A stretch of DNA of 64,000 nucleotides from Ligilactobacillus pobuzihii E100301 = KCTC 13174 (GTDB taxonomy: Bacteria > Bacillota > Bacilli > Lactobacillales > Lactobacillaceae): NCBI RefSeq assembly GCF_000349725.1, contig NZ_KB714697.1, positions 170,844 to 234,843 of the forward strand. Direction: 5' to 3'. The translations under genes were made by a program, and so were the position numbers. Positions within the stretch are counted from its first letter, which is position 1; each line of letters opens with the position of its first letter. This document shows positions 35,872 through 44,807 of the stretch, one piece after another. Below the pieces are notes generated by a model. It worked only from the letters and a program-made list of their open reading frames with translations, was not told where the DNA came from and searched no databases.

Positions 35872-37902
35872 ATGACAAAACCTAATTATAATGATGATTC
35901 GATCCAAATATTAAAGGGTCTAGAAGCTGTCAGAAAGCGACCGGGGATGTATATTGGATCAACTGATACACATGGTTTACATCATTTAGTTTATGAAATA
36001 GTTGATAACGCTGTCGATGAAGCACTATCTGGTTATGGTAAAAAAATTGATGTGACGATCCATGCTGATGACTCGATTACGGTATGCGATTATGGTCGTG
36101 GTATGCCTGTTGGTATGCATTCGACGGGGGTCCCAACTGTTGAAGTTATTTTTACAGTCTTACATGCTGGTGGTAAATTTGGTCAAGGCGGTTATAAAAC
36201 CTCCGGTGGTTTACATGGTGTGGGGGCTTCTGTAGTCAATGCTTTGTCGGAAAAGTTAACCGTTAATACTGTTCGTGACAGCATTGAGTATGAAGAAGAT
36301 TTTAAAAATGGCGGCCAACCAGTTGGCACATTAAAAAAACTGGGTAAGACTAAACGCCCCAGTGGTACGAAAGTTACCTTTAAGCCAGATTCGACTATTT
36401 TTTCATCGACACATTATCACTATGATGTATTAGCTGAGAGATTACGTGAATCGGCCTATCTTTTAAAAGGGGTACAAATCACTTTAACCGATGAGCGTAA
36501 CGACCACCAAGATATTTTCTTATATGAAGAAGGTATTAAAGAATTCGTCACATACTTAAATGAAGGCAAAGATACGATCGGTAGGGTCATGTATTTCGAT
36601 GGTTCTACGTCTGGAATGGAAGTAGAAGTTGCTGCACAATATAACGATGGATACTCTGAAAACGTCTTGTCTTTCGTCAACAATGTGCGGACTAAAGATG
36701 GTGGAACGCATGAAGCTGGGTTACGTTCAGCGTGGACAAAAGCTTTTAATGATTACGCACGTAGTGTTGGGTTGCTTAAAGAAAAAGACAAAAATTTAGA
36801 GGGCAGCGATGTACGTGAAGGATTATCAGCAGTGATCTCGGTGCGTGTTCCAGAAGAAATGCTCCAGTTTGAAGGACAAACTAAAGAAAAATTGGGGACG
36901 CCCGAAGCACGTACGATCGTTGATGGCGTCGTTTCTGAACAACTTAATTATTATTTGATGGAAAACGGTGAATTTGCCCAAGACTTGGTTCGAAAATCCT
37001 TGCGTGCGCGAGAAGCACGTGAAGCAGCCCGAAAAGCGCGTGATGAAAGTCGGAATGGTAAGAAACGACGTAAGAAAGATCAGTTACTTTCAGGTAAACT
37101 AACGCCTGCTCAATCAAAAAATGCTAAGAAAAATGAACTGTTCTTAGTCGAAGGGGATTCTGCGGGTGGTTCAGCTAAGCAAGGACGTGATCGTAAATTT
37201 CAGGCGATCTTACCTTTGCGAGGAAAAGTCCTTAATACTGAACGAGCTAAGTTACAAGATATCGTTAAAAACGAAGAGATCAATACAATGATTTATACAA
37301 TCGGCGCAGGGGTCGGGGCGGAATTTAATATCGCAGATGCAAACTACGATAAAATTGTGATCATGACTGATGCCGATACTGATGGTGCACATATTCAGAT
37401 TTTATTACTGACTTTCTTTTATAAGTACATGCGTCCAATGATCGATGCAGGTCGTATTTATATTGCTTTACCACCATTGTACAAATTACAAAAAAATGTT
37501 AAGAAAAAACCAGTTGTGCGCTATGCTTGGACTGATGATGAATTAGCCAAAGTCAGCAAAGAAATGGGCAAAGGTTATTCTTTACAACGCTTTAAGGGGC
37601 TAGGAGAAATGAATGCTGACCAATTATGGGAAACAACCATGAATCCGGAAACTAGAACCTTGGTTCGTGTCAAAATCGATGATGGTGCTTTAGCTGAAAA
37701 ACGTGTTACGACGCTGATGGGTGATAAAGTTGAACCACGTAGAAAATGGATCGAAAACAATGTCAAATTCTCATTGGAAGAAGATGGAAGTTTGTTAGAT
37801 ACAGTCGCGGCTGAAGGTGCCCATGGCGAAGATGTGGACCTAAGTAAAAATGATCAGGCATTCTTTGACGGTAAACTTGCACGATCTAAAAACAATAATT
37901 AG
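35872..37902 (+). CDS. parE: DNA topoisomerase IV subunit B
   Basis: ATPase subunit of topoisomerase IV, which unlinks daughter chromosomes. Family motifs include KRPGMYIGSTD, DNAVDEA, GGLHGVGASVVNAL, EGDSAGGSAKQGRDR and MTDADTDGAHI. Its identity as ParE rather than GyrB rests on parC lying 14 bp downstream. An in-frame ATG at 35791 would add 27 unusual residues; the promoter and hairpin above, and GGGAAGGGA upstream of 35872, support the ATG at 35872 (676 residues), although the spacing of 12 bases is long. Confidence 0.93.
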   Translation: MTKPNYNDDSIQILKGLEAVRKRPGMYIGSTDTHGLHHLVYEIVDNAVDEALSGYGKKIDVTIHADDSITVCDYGRGMPVGMHSTGVPTVEVIFTVLHAGGKFGQGGYKTSGGLHGVGASVVNALSEKLTVNTVRDSIEYEEDFKNGGQPVGTLKKLGKTKRPSGTKVTFKPDSTIFSSTHYHYDVLAERLRESAYLLKGVQITLTDERNDHQDIFLYEEGIKEFVTYLNEGKDTIGRVMYFDGSTSGMEVEVAAQYNDGYSENVLSFVNNVRTKDGGTHEAGLRSAWTKAFNDYARSVGLLKEKDKNLEGSDVREGLSAVISVRVPEEMLQFEGQTKEKLGTPEARTIVDGVVSEQLNYYLMENGEFAQDLVRKSLRAREAREAARKARDESRNGKKRRKKDQLLSGKLTPAQSKNAKKNELFLVEGDSAGGSAKQGRDRKFQAILPLRGKVLNTERAKLQDIVKNEEINTMIYTIGAGVGAEFNIADANYDKIVIMTDADTDGAHIQILLLTFFYKYMRPMIDAGRIYIALPPLYKLQKNVKKKPVVRYAWTDDELAKVSKEMGKGYSLQRFKGLGEMNADQLWETTMNPETRTLVRVKIDDGALAEKRVTTLMGDKVEPRRKWIENNVKFSLEEDGSLLDTVAAEGAHGEDVDLSKNDQAFFDGKLARSKNNN

Positions 37903-37916
37903 CGAGGTGAAAAGTC

Positions 37917-40364
37917 ATGGTGACAACTGAAAATAACAATGTTCAAGAACTTTCACTTGAAGCAGTCATGGGAGAGAGATTTGGACGCTATTCAAAATAT
38001 ATCATTCAAGAACGTGCGTTGCCAGACATCCGTGATGGTCTAAAACCAGTTCAACGTAGGATTTTATTTGCGATGAACCAGGATGGTAATACTTTTGATA
38101 AAGCATTTAGAAAGTCCGCTAAATCCGTTGGGAATGTTATGGGTAACTTTCATCCACACGGAGATTCATCAATTTATGAAGCGATGGTCCGCCTAAGTCA
38201 AGATTGGAAGTTGCGAGAACCACTGATCGAAATGCATGGTAATAATGGTTCGATGGATGGTGATCCACCTGCAGCAATGCGATATACTGAGGCGCGTTTA
38301 TCTGAGATCGCCGGTGACATGCTGCAAGATATTGATAAAAAAACTGTTGAGATGGTATTAAATTTTGACGATACCGAGTATGAACCAACAGTTTTGCCGG
38401 CTCGTTTTCCTAACCTGTTAGTTAATGGAGCCACAGGCATTTCTGCTGGTTATGCGACAGCGATCCCCACACATAACTTAGGTGAAGCAATTGAAGCGAC
38501 CCTTTATTTGCTTGATCATCCTAATGCTGCTCTGGACGAATTGATGCAGTTCGTAAAGGGACCAGATTTTCCGACTGGCGGTATTTTACAGGGCAAAGAA
38601 GGTATCAAAAAAGCCTATGAAACTGGACGCGGAAAAACTATTTTACGTTCACGGACTAAAATCGAAGAATTACGTGGTGGTAAACAACAAATCGTTGTGA
38701 CTGAGGTCCCATATGAGATCAATAAAGCTCTTTTGGTCAAAAGGATCGACGAGCTGCGTCTCTTGAAAAAGGTTGAAGGTATTGCCGAAGTACGTGATGA
38801 AACTGATCGTGAAGGTTTACGTATAGTGATCGAGTTAAAGAAAAATGCAAATGCTAAAGGGATTTTGAATTATTTGTTTAAAAACACTGATCTGCAGATC
38901 TCTTATAACTTCAATATGGTCGCAATCAATAATAAGCGACCAGAAAATGTCGGTTTAAAGGATATCTTATCCGCATATATTGATCATCAACGCGATATTA
39001 CAATTAAACGGACCAAATTTGACCTTGATAAAGCGCAAGAGCGTGAGCATATCGTTGACGGTTTGATCAAGGCGCTTTCAATTCTTGATCAAGTTATTAA
39101 AACAATTCGTTCATCACAAAATAAACGAGACGCTAAGCAAAATTTAATTACCAAGTACAAATTTAGTGATAAACAGTCGGAAGCAATTGTTTCTTTGCAG
39201 TTATACCGCTTAACGAATACTGACGTTACGGCACTACAAAAAGAAGCTAAAGAACTAGAAAAACAAATTTCAAACTTCCAAAAGATACTTTCTGATCCGA
39301 AAGAATTGGACAAAGTTATCAAAAAAGAATTAAGGGCAGTTAACAAGAAATATTCAACACCACGATTAACTGAGATCCAAGAAAAGATAGAATCATTAAC
39401 GATCGATACAGAGGTTATTGTTGCATCTGAAGATGTCCAAGTTTTAGTTTCACGCGATGGTTATGTTAAGCGCTCATCCCTTCGATCAGTTAAAGCATCC
39501 GGAGCTGATGAAAATGGATTGAAAGAAGAAGACCATGTTGTCTATTCAGCAACAGTTAATACGTTGGATCATTTATTAATGTTTACCAATAAGGGTAATA
39601 TGATTTATCGTCCGGTCCACGATGTGACAGAAGCCCGCTGGAAGGATACAGGAGAACATTTGTCTCAGACCGTTGGTTTAGCAAATAATGAGTATGTAAT
39701 TCGAGCATATTGCTTCAAAGATATTGACCAGGGTGGTAAATTTACTTTTGCTACTAAAGAGGGATTTATCAAACAGACAAAATTGAGCGATCTAAAACCC
39801 GGTCGTTCTTATAAATCCAAAGCCAGCAAGTTCATGAAGCTCAAAACAACTACAGATGAGATTATTCTGATCGATTATCAAAAGCAAAAAGATCCAAACT
39901 TACAAGTATTTTGTGCATCCTATAATGGATATGGATTACGTTACTCCCTAGAAGAAGTTCCAACTAGCGGTGCAAAAGCTGCTGGTGTCAAAAACATGAA
40001 CTTACGAGACGATTTTTTAGCAAGTGTCACATTGGTACATGAGTCCGACGATTTAGCTCTAGTGACACAGCGGGGTTCCTTTAAGCGAATGAAAGTCGCT
40101 GAAGTTTCACAAACTACGCGAGCCAAGCGTGGTGTTTTGATCCTACGTGAATTAAAGAAAAATCCGCATAAAGTTAAATTCACAGCTTTATTACACAGAG
40201 ACACAAAGTTGTATATAACAACTAACAAAAATCAAATAGTTGAGGTCGATCCCTTTGAACATCCAAGTAATGATCGTTATTCTAACGGTTCATTTATATT
40301 AGATACTGATTCACAGGGTAAGCCAATTTGGTTGCATAGTGAAATCCAAGAAAAGACCGATTGA
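37917..40364 (+). CDS. parC: DNA topoisomerase IV subunit A
   Basis: DNA-cleaving subunit of topoisomerase IV. The 815-residue protein has the active tyrosine Y123 in AAMRYTEARL and the quinolone region HPHGDSSIYEAMV with S84 and E88, the residues found in drug-sensitive forms. The N-terminal winged helix and tower run to about 490, followed by a C-terminal beta-pinwheel of DNA-wrapping repeats. AGGTGAAAA precedes the ATG. It forms an operon with parE and ends at a terminator. Confidence 0.95.
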   Translation: MVTTENNNVQELSLEAVMGERFGRYSKYIIQERALPDIRDGLKPVQRRILFAMNQDGNTFDKAFRKSAKSVGNVMGNFHPHGDSSIYEAMVRLSQDWKLREPLIEMHGNNGSMDGDPPAAMRYTEARLSEIAGDMLQDIDKKTVEMVLNFDDTEYEPTVLPARFPNLLVNGATGISAGYATAIPTHNLGEAIEATLYLLDHPNAALDELMQFVKGPDFPTGGILQGKEGIKKAYETGRGKTILRSRTKIEELRGGKQQIVVTEVPYEINKALLVKRIDELRLLKKVEGIAEVRDETDREGLRIVIELKKNANAKGILNYLFKNTDLQISYNFNMVAINNKRPENVGLKDILSAYIDHQRDITIKRTKFDLDKAQEREHIVDGLIKALSILDQVIKTIRSSQNKRDAKQNLITKYKFSDKQSEAIVSLQLYRLTNTDVTALQKEAKELEKQISNFQKILSDPKELDKVIKKELRAVNKKYSTPRLTEIQEKIESLTIDTEVIVASEDVQVLVSRDGYVKRSSLRSVKASGADENGLKEEDHVVYSATVNTLDHLLMFTNKGNMIYRPVHDVTEARWKDTGEHLSQTVGLANNEYVIRAYCFKDIDQGGKFTFATKEGFIKQTKLSDLKPGRSYKSKASKFMKLKTTTDEIILIDYQKQKDPNLQVFCASYNGYGLRYSLEEVPTSGAKAAGVKNMNLRDDFLASVTLVHESDDLALVTQRGSFKRMKVAEVSQTTRAKRGVLILRELKKNPHKVKFTALLHRDTKLYITTNKNQIVEVDPFEHPSNDRYSNGSFILDTDSQGKPIWLHSEIQEKTD

Positions 40365-40374
40365 TAAATTTAAC

Positions 40375-40413
40375 AAAAAAGGTTAGGGAATAAGTTATTT
40401 CCTAGCCTTTTTG
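40375..40413 (+). terminator. Terminator after parC
   Basis: GGTTAGGGAA pairs with TTCCTAGCC (one G bulge, one G-T), flanked by an A-run and TTTTT. Confidence 0.85.
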
Positions 40414-40505
40414 TATATTACAATGGCTAATGAATATATTTTTATGTCTTATAGCATGTTAAGATTAGTATACATAATCAAACGATTTGCTAGGAGACTT
40501 TTAAA

Positions 40506-41007
40506 ATGAAGCAACTTTATGTCAAACAAAAAATATTCAGTGCTGCTGAAAAGTTTACCATAACTGACGCTGATGAACGTATTCATTACTACGTTAAGGG
40601 CAGCCTATTTAATGCACCAAAAACATTTGAGATCCAGGATGAAGAGAAAAATTTAGTTGCTAAGATCACCAAAAAAAACGCTGGCTTTTTTACCTAAATT
40701 TGTCGTTGAAACAGATAAGCAAACAGTTGAAATTAAAAAAGATCTCACATTATTTCATCCTCACTACACCTTTAGTCCGCAAAATATAACGGTACAAGGT
40801 GATATTTTTGCCATGAATTTTTCGCTTTTAAGCAATAAAGAAGAAATAGCGACCATTCATAAAAAATTTCTTTCTTTTGCGGATGCTTATGAAATATCTA
40901 TTCAAGCCGCTGAAAATGAACAGTTAACCTATGAGAATGAAAATTTGGCGGTTGGTTTAGTGATCGCAATCGATTATATGATCACACAGGACCACTTTAA
41001 TGGCTAG
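40506..41007 (+). pseudogene. YxjI/LURP-one-like protein gene, frameshifted
   Basis: Frame one gives 55 residues starting MKQLYVKQKIFSAAEKFTI with a beta-rich pattern, then runs out after VAKITKKN at an eight-A tract (40671-40678). With seven A residues the frame would read KITKKTLAFLPKFVVETDKQ and continue to 41007, giving about 166 residues with a LURP-one (YxjI) tubby-like pattern (FHPHYTF, VQGDIFAMNF, FLSFADAYEI). LURP-one proteins have no established bacterial role. So this is one gene broken by a one-base expansion of a homopolymer: a true mutation, phase variation or a sequencing error. Confidence 0.75.
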
Positions 41008-41077
41008 GTGCACAGAGTTTTTTCTTTAATAATTGCTGTTAGTGTACTATTATTTTATGTGACGGGAGGTTTTAAAG

Positions 41078-42207
41078 ATGACTAAGTATAGTTTTTTACA
41101 GCCATATACTTTTGAAAATAAGAATATCACATTAAAAAATCGTGTCGTGATCCCACCAATGACTGAAAGAATGTCTTTTGAAGATGGGACCGTCACTAGT
41201 GATGAAATCGCATATTATGCTCAACATACTGGTGGTGCAGGAATGTATATTACTGCGGTATCTAACGTCAATTCCTTGGGAAAGGGCTTTGAAGGAGAAT
41301 TAAGCATTGCCGACGATCGTTTTTTACCTGGATTAAGTGATTTAGCTTCTAGTATCAAGAAAAACGGCACTAAAGCAATTATTCAAATTTTTAGTGCTGG
41401 TCGTATGTCAAGCACAGCTATTTAAGAGGAAAACAGCCGGTTAGTGCAAGTGCGATACCGGCAGTTCGAGCAGAATCGGAAACACCACGTGAATTGTCTG
41501 AAAAAGAAGTCGAACAAACGATCAAAGACTTTGGTGCTGCTACAAAAAGGGCAATAGAAGCTGGATTTGACGGTGTAGAGCTTCACGGTGCAAACACTTA
41601 TCTTTTACAGCAATTCTTTTCACCACACTCTAATCGTCGTAATGATAAGTGGGGCGGTTCACTAGAAAAGCGAATGAAATTCCCACTTGCTGTAGTTAAA
41701 GAAACGACTAAAGTGATTGAAAAATACGCTAAGAAGCCATTCTTGCTTGGATATCGGATCTCACCAGAAGAACTTGAAGAGCCTGGTATTACATTAGATG
41801 ATACCCTACATTTTATTGATCAGTTAAAGCAAACAAAAATCGATTATCTACACGTTTCACAAAGTGATGCTTGGCGGACACCGTTAAGAGATGAAAATTC
41901 CAAGCAGATCGTCAATGAGTCTATCAAAAAACGAATCTCAAATACTTTTCCAATGATCGTAGTTGGTAACATTAAAACACCCGCAGACGCTGAAAAAGCT
42001 AGTGAATCTTTTGATCTGGTTGCTTTAGGTCATGAATCGCTCTGGGAACCTAAATGGGTTCAAAAAGTAACCAATAATGAGGAATCAGCTATTCGATATT
42101 CGCTTGCCAAATCAGATTTAGCTGATTTGGGCATCAAACCGAGTTTCATGGATCAAATTGCAGATACTATGGGTGGTTATGCTAATATGTTTAAGAAAGA
42201 AAAATAA
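41078..42207 (+). pseudogene. Old Yellow Enzyme-type NADH:flavin oxidoreductase gene, frameshifted
   Basis: Two in-order pieces of one FMN-dependent OYE-family enzyme. The first (41078-41425) starts MTKYSFLQPYTFENKNITLKN and has NRVVIPPMTERMS and IQIFSAGRMS. The second runs in another frame: LRGKQPVSASAIPAVRAE, then FDGVELHGANTYLLQQFFSP and VVGNIKTPADAEK. The break is at 41418-41424, where ATTTAAGA would read through as ATTTTAAGA (A-I-L-R-G), so one T is missing from a T tract. Restored length is about 376 residues. TGACGGGAGG precedes the ATG. The electron acceptor is unknown. Confidence 0.82.
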
Positions 42208-42283
42208 TACGAAGTTTTTGTTAGTGTCTTTAGTGTCTAATTTTCGCACAGAAAACAAATTTAATTTAACCATCATCTATATG

Positions 42284-42339
42284 ATATGGACAATTTTGCT
42301 AAGTTAATTAGCGTAAAACTGCCCATATTTATTTTTTTA
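42284..42339 (+). terminator. Terminator after the flavin oxidoreductase gene
   Basis: ATATGGACAATTTTGCTAA pairs with TTAGCGTAAAACTGCCCATAT, with two mismatches and a two-base bulge, followed by a T-rich run. Confidence 0.75.
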
Positions 42340-42786
42340 TTCAACGAAATTAAATTGATCGATAGATTCATTGGAAATTAAATTAGTCAAATTGTTGAAT
42401 TTATGTAATTAATCGTACATTTCAATGAAATTTGTTAAACGTACCGTGTAATTGGTTTTTTAAAAATTTTTATTTTAAAACCTGATTTTAAAATAATTTT
42501 CTTCTATTTTATTAGTAGAAAACTCCGCTAAAAACCAAGACCTGGCTTTGTTTTATTAAGTTTTGAAGGGGGTGGCACTTGTATTTTTTATTTTTATTCT
42601 AGTTTACATAATATACATTATCGAAAGTGGAGTTAAATCAAAATCACCGCCCCAGCTACCCCAAGTTAATTTCTGGACTTATATAACTTATATATATGTA
42701 GCAACTTAATTTTTATTTTTAATTGGTCTGTATACTATCATGAATTCGTATCACATTTCTTCTTTAAAATAATTTTCCATTCAAAT
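42340..42786. other. AT-rich intergenic stretch with no clear gene
   Basis: This is the main part of the 626-bp gap between the flavin oxidoreductase gene and lepB. It is very AT-rich apart from a short GC patch around 42570-42660 that coincides with the small reading frame at 42572. I see no recognisable protein fragment, RNA gene or mobile-element end; it may be decayed sequence. Confidence 0.5.
42572..42709 (+). CDS. Possible 45-residue small membrane protein
   Basis: GTG start after GAAGGGG, then an open frame with one hydrophobic helix (MALVFFIFILVYIIYIIESG), a proline-containing hinge (KSKSPPQLPQ) and an aromatic tail (NFWTYITYIYVAT), ending in TAA. The ribosome-binding site is only about three bases from the GTG, which is poor. 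I do not recognise the family; it could equally be chance in AT-rich DNA. Confidence 0.25.
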   Translation: MALVFFIFILVYIIYIIESGVKSKSPPQLPQVNFWTYITYIYVAT

Positions 42787-42821
42787 AAAAGATCCAAGTT
42801 TTTATCAAAACAGGATCTTTT
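42787..42821 (-). terminator. Terminator of lepB (minus strand)
   Basis: AAAAGATCC and GGATCTTTT form a perfect 9-bp stem; on the minus strand it ends in TTTTATTT, 13 bp after the lepB stop codon. Confidence 0.8.
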
Positions 42822-42833
42822 AATTAACTATCA

Positions 42834-43430
42834 TTAATTTGTTGCAAATGAATTGATCACATCTCGTTTGCCATTCCAGACAGCAACTTTTACAACACCC
42901 GTTATTTTGTCTTCTGGAACAAAGCCATAATAACGACTGTCGTTTGATTCATGTCGGTTATCACCTAACATGAAGTATTGGCCTTTAGGAACTGTAAAAG
43001 CCTTACCCGTACCTAAGGTTACCTTAGATGCTGGATCTAAGCTACTTGCCAACTGCAACGTTCCGCTCTTTTGCTGTGTTTTAGTAATATAGCTTTGTGA
43101 CTGGAACTTACCATTAACGTAAAGATCACCATTATTACGGTATTCGACCCGGTCACCAGGAAGACCAATAACTCTTTTAACATATTTAGTATCCTTGGTA
43201 ATAGCAGCATTTTGGTGGTCAACTCCGTAGGCATCAAACACGACTACAGAATCTCTTTTTATTTTGGCTTGCTTTAAAACTGCTACATATTCATTTGACT
43301 GTAAATTAGGATACATGGATGATCCATCCACTTTTACAGGAGCAAACAAAAAAATCTTGACCAATTCAGCAACTAACAGGCCAACTAAAATTGGGATCAC
43401 CCAACTCATAATCGATTTAAATTTATTCAT
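42834..43430 (-). CDS. lepB: Signal peptidase I
   Basis: Cleaves signal peptides from exported proteins at the outer face of the membrane. The 198-residue type I enzyme has one N-terminal anchor (about 9-30), the catalytic serine S38 in DGSSMYP, the catalytic lysine K85 in YVKRVIGLPGD, and the last motif GDNRHESNDSR. AAAAGGAGAAG precedes the ATG on the minus strand. Its own terminator follows. The length matches the short Gram-positive forms. Confidence 0.95.
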   Translation of the reverse strand: MNKFKSIMSWVIPILVGLLVAELVKIFLFAPVKVDGSSMYPNLQSNEYVAVLKQAKIKRDSVVVFDAYGVDHQNAAITKDTKYVKRVIGLPGDRVEYRNNGDLYVNGKFQSQSYITKTQQKSGTLQLASSLDPASKVTLGTGKAFTVPKGQYFMLGDNRHESNDSRYYGFVPEDKITGVVKVAVWNGKRDVINSFATN

Positions 43431-43445
43431 ACTTCTCCTTTTTAT

Positions 43446-43874
43446 TTACAATTGTTTATAATTTTCAAACTCAGATTCTGAAATATCCCGTTTACGATGT
43501 TTTATTTTATATAAATAAAGCACATATAAACCAATGAAGAAAACTTCAAAGAAAAGACTGAAAGTGGTCTCACCAGGAATGAATGGTAAAAAAACACCAC
43601 TCATTGTAAAAAGAACTCTCAAGAAGAAATCTGCTCGTACAAACAAAATTAAATTGCTAACTAACGCAACCAAACTGATTAGAGATAGAATAAATGATAA
43701 AAATAAAACTACGATAAAAAATACTCCTCTGTTATCAGCAAGCCTAAAAGCAAATGGATAAGAAATTTTCTTTGAATGCATCAGGATCCAAGCAGTTAAA
43801 CGAAAAACAATATCTACTAAAATATAAAATCCTCCTATGATTCCAGCAGAAATATTGAGGCTTCTATTAATCAT
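43446..43874 (-). CDS. Unrecognised membrane protein, four predicted helices
   Basis: A 142-residue hydrophobic protein with four likely membrane helices (about 8-30, 50-80, 84-104 and 108-126) and a charged tail KIKHRKRDISESEFENYKQL. I do not recognise the family. AGGGAGC precedes the ATG on the minus strand. It lies 15 bp upstream of lepB and may share its transcript. No catalytic or transport signature is visible. Confidence 0.6.
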   Translation of the reverse strand: MINRSLNISAGIIGGFYILVDIVFRLTAWILMHSKKISYPFAFRLADNRGVFFIVVLFLSFILSLISLVALVSNLILFVRADFFLRVLFTMSGVFLPFIPGETTFSLFFEVFFIGLYVLYLYKIKHRKRDISESEFENYKQL

Positions 43875-43973
43875 ATTTGCTCCCTTCTTCTCGAATTACA
43901 CGTCAATAATAGTATTATAGACAAGTAAAAGCGCGAAGTGAAAGCAGATAAATTGTTCTTAATTTAATTTTAA

Positions 43974-44783
43974 CTAACCTTGCAAATCTTTTAAATAATG
44001 GTAACTAGCTACTTGTTCAGTGGCGTTAGCTTCATCTGCAAGTTTGATTTCAAAAATATTAGTTGCCTGTGGATTTAAACACGGCAAAATACGCTCCCAA
44101 TCAATTTTACCATCCCCCACAGGTAAACTGTCATGTGTTTGGCCCATAGAATCAACTAGATGATAATGTACGACATTATCTTTTAAATTCTGCAAGGAAT
44201 TTATCAATGCTTGATTATCTCCGTGGGTTTTTATAAAACAATGAGAAACATCAAAAGCCAAACGATAATGATGTGCTAAGACTTTTTCTTCATCAACAGG
44301 ATAACCATAAGCAAATAATGGAGAGATCGAGTTTTCAAACATCACGTTTTCTCCGCCCAATTTTTTAAAATGATCTAGTCTTTCAAAGAGAGCTTTTTCT
44401 GCTCTGATCAAAGATGGATACATCGAAATAAAGTGTTGAGTTTGGCGCGCATAAGCACCATGTATAAGCGTCTGAATACGATGCTTTTTTGCTAATTGTA
44501 ATAAATCTAAAGATGATTGTTCGATAAAATGATATAGCTGAGGACAATCACTTTCTGGCGCAACAAGTTCAGTAGCCATTCCACGATATTTCATCGGATG
44601 ATGTAAAATTATTTTATCCGTTGCTTCATTTTTAACCCACTCAATATCATATTCTAAACGTTTTAGGCCTTCTGAAGTAAAATCATTTTCATCCGTATAA
44701 AATTCGAAAACTTCTGGTTGATAATGAAGCCTATCTTTAATCTGACTGAACTTTGTACTAGCTTTTAAACCCAAATCGATCAT
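43974..44783 (-). CDS. Sugar-phosphate isomerase/epimerase-like TIM-barrel protein
   Basis: A 269-residue protein of the xylose-isomerase-like TIM-barrel superfamily. Metal-ligand type segments are visible: MFENSIS near residue 145, AFDVSHCF near 176, HYHLVDSMGQTHDSLPVGDGKIDW near 205-230 (in pieces) and IFEIKLAD near the end. The substrate cannot be told. It starts 24 bp after the degV stop, so the two are probably co-transcribed; its ribosome-binding site (AAAGAAAG) is weak. Confidence 0.75.
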   Translation of the reverse strand: MIDLGLKASTKFSQIKDRLHYQPEVFEFYTDENDFTSEGLKRLEYDIEWVKNEATDKIILHHPMKYRGMATELVAPESDCPQLYHFIEQSSLDLLQLAKKHRIQTLIHGAYARQTQHFISMYPSLIRAEKALFERLDHFKKLGGENVMFENSISPLFAYGYPVDEEKVLAHHYRLAFDVSHCFIKTHGDNQALINSLQNLKDNVVHYHLVDSMGQTHDSLPVGDGKIDWERILPCLNPQATNIFEIKLADEANATEQVASYHYLKDLQG

Positions 44784-44807
44784 ATCTATCAGTTCTTTCT
44801 TTATTAA

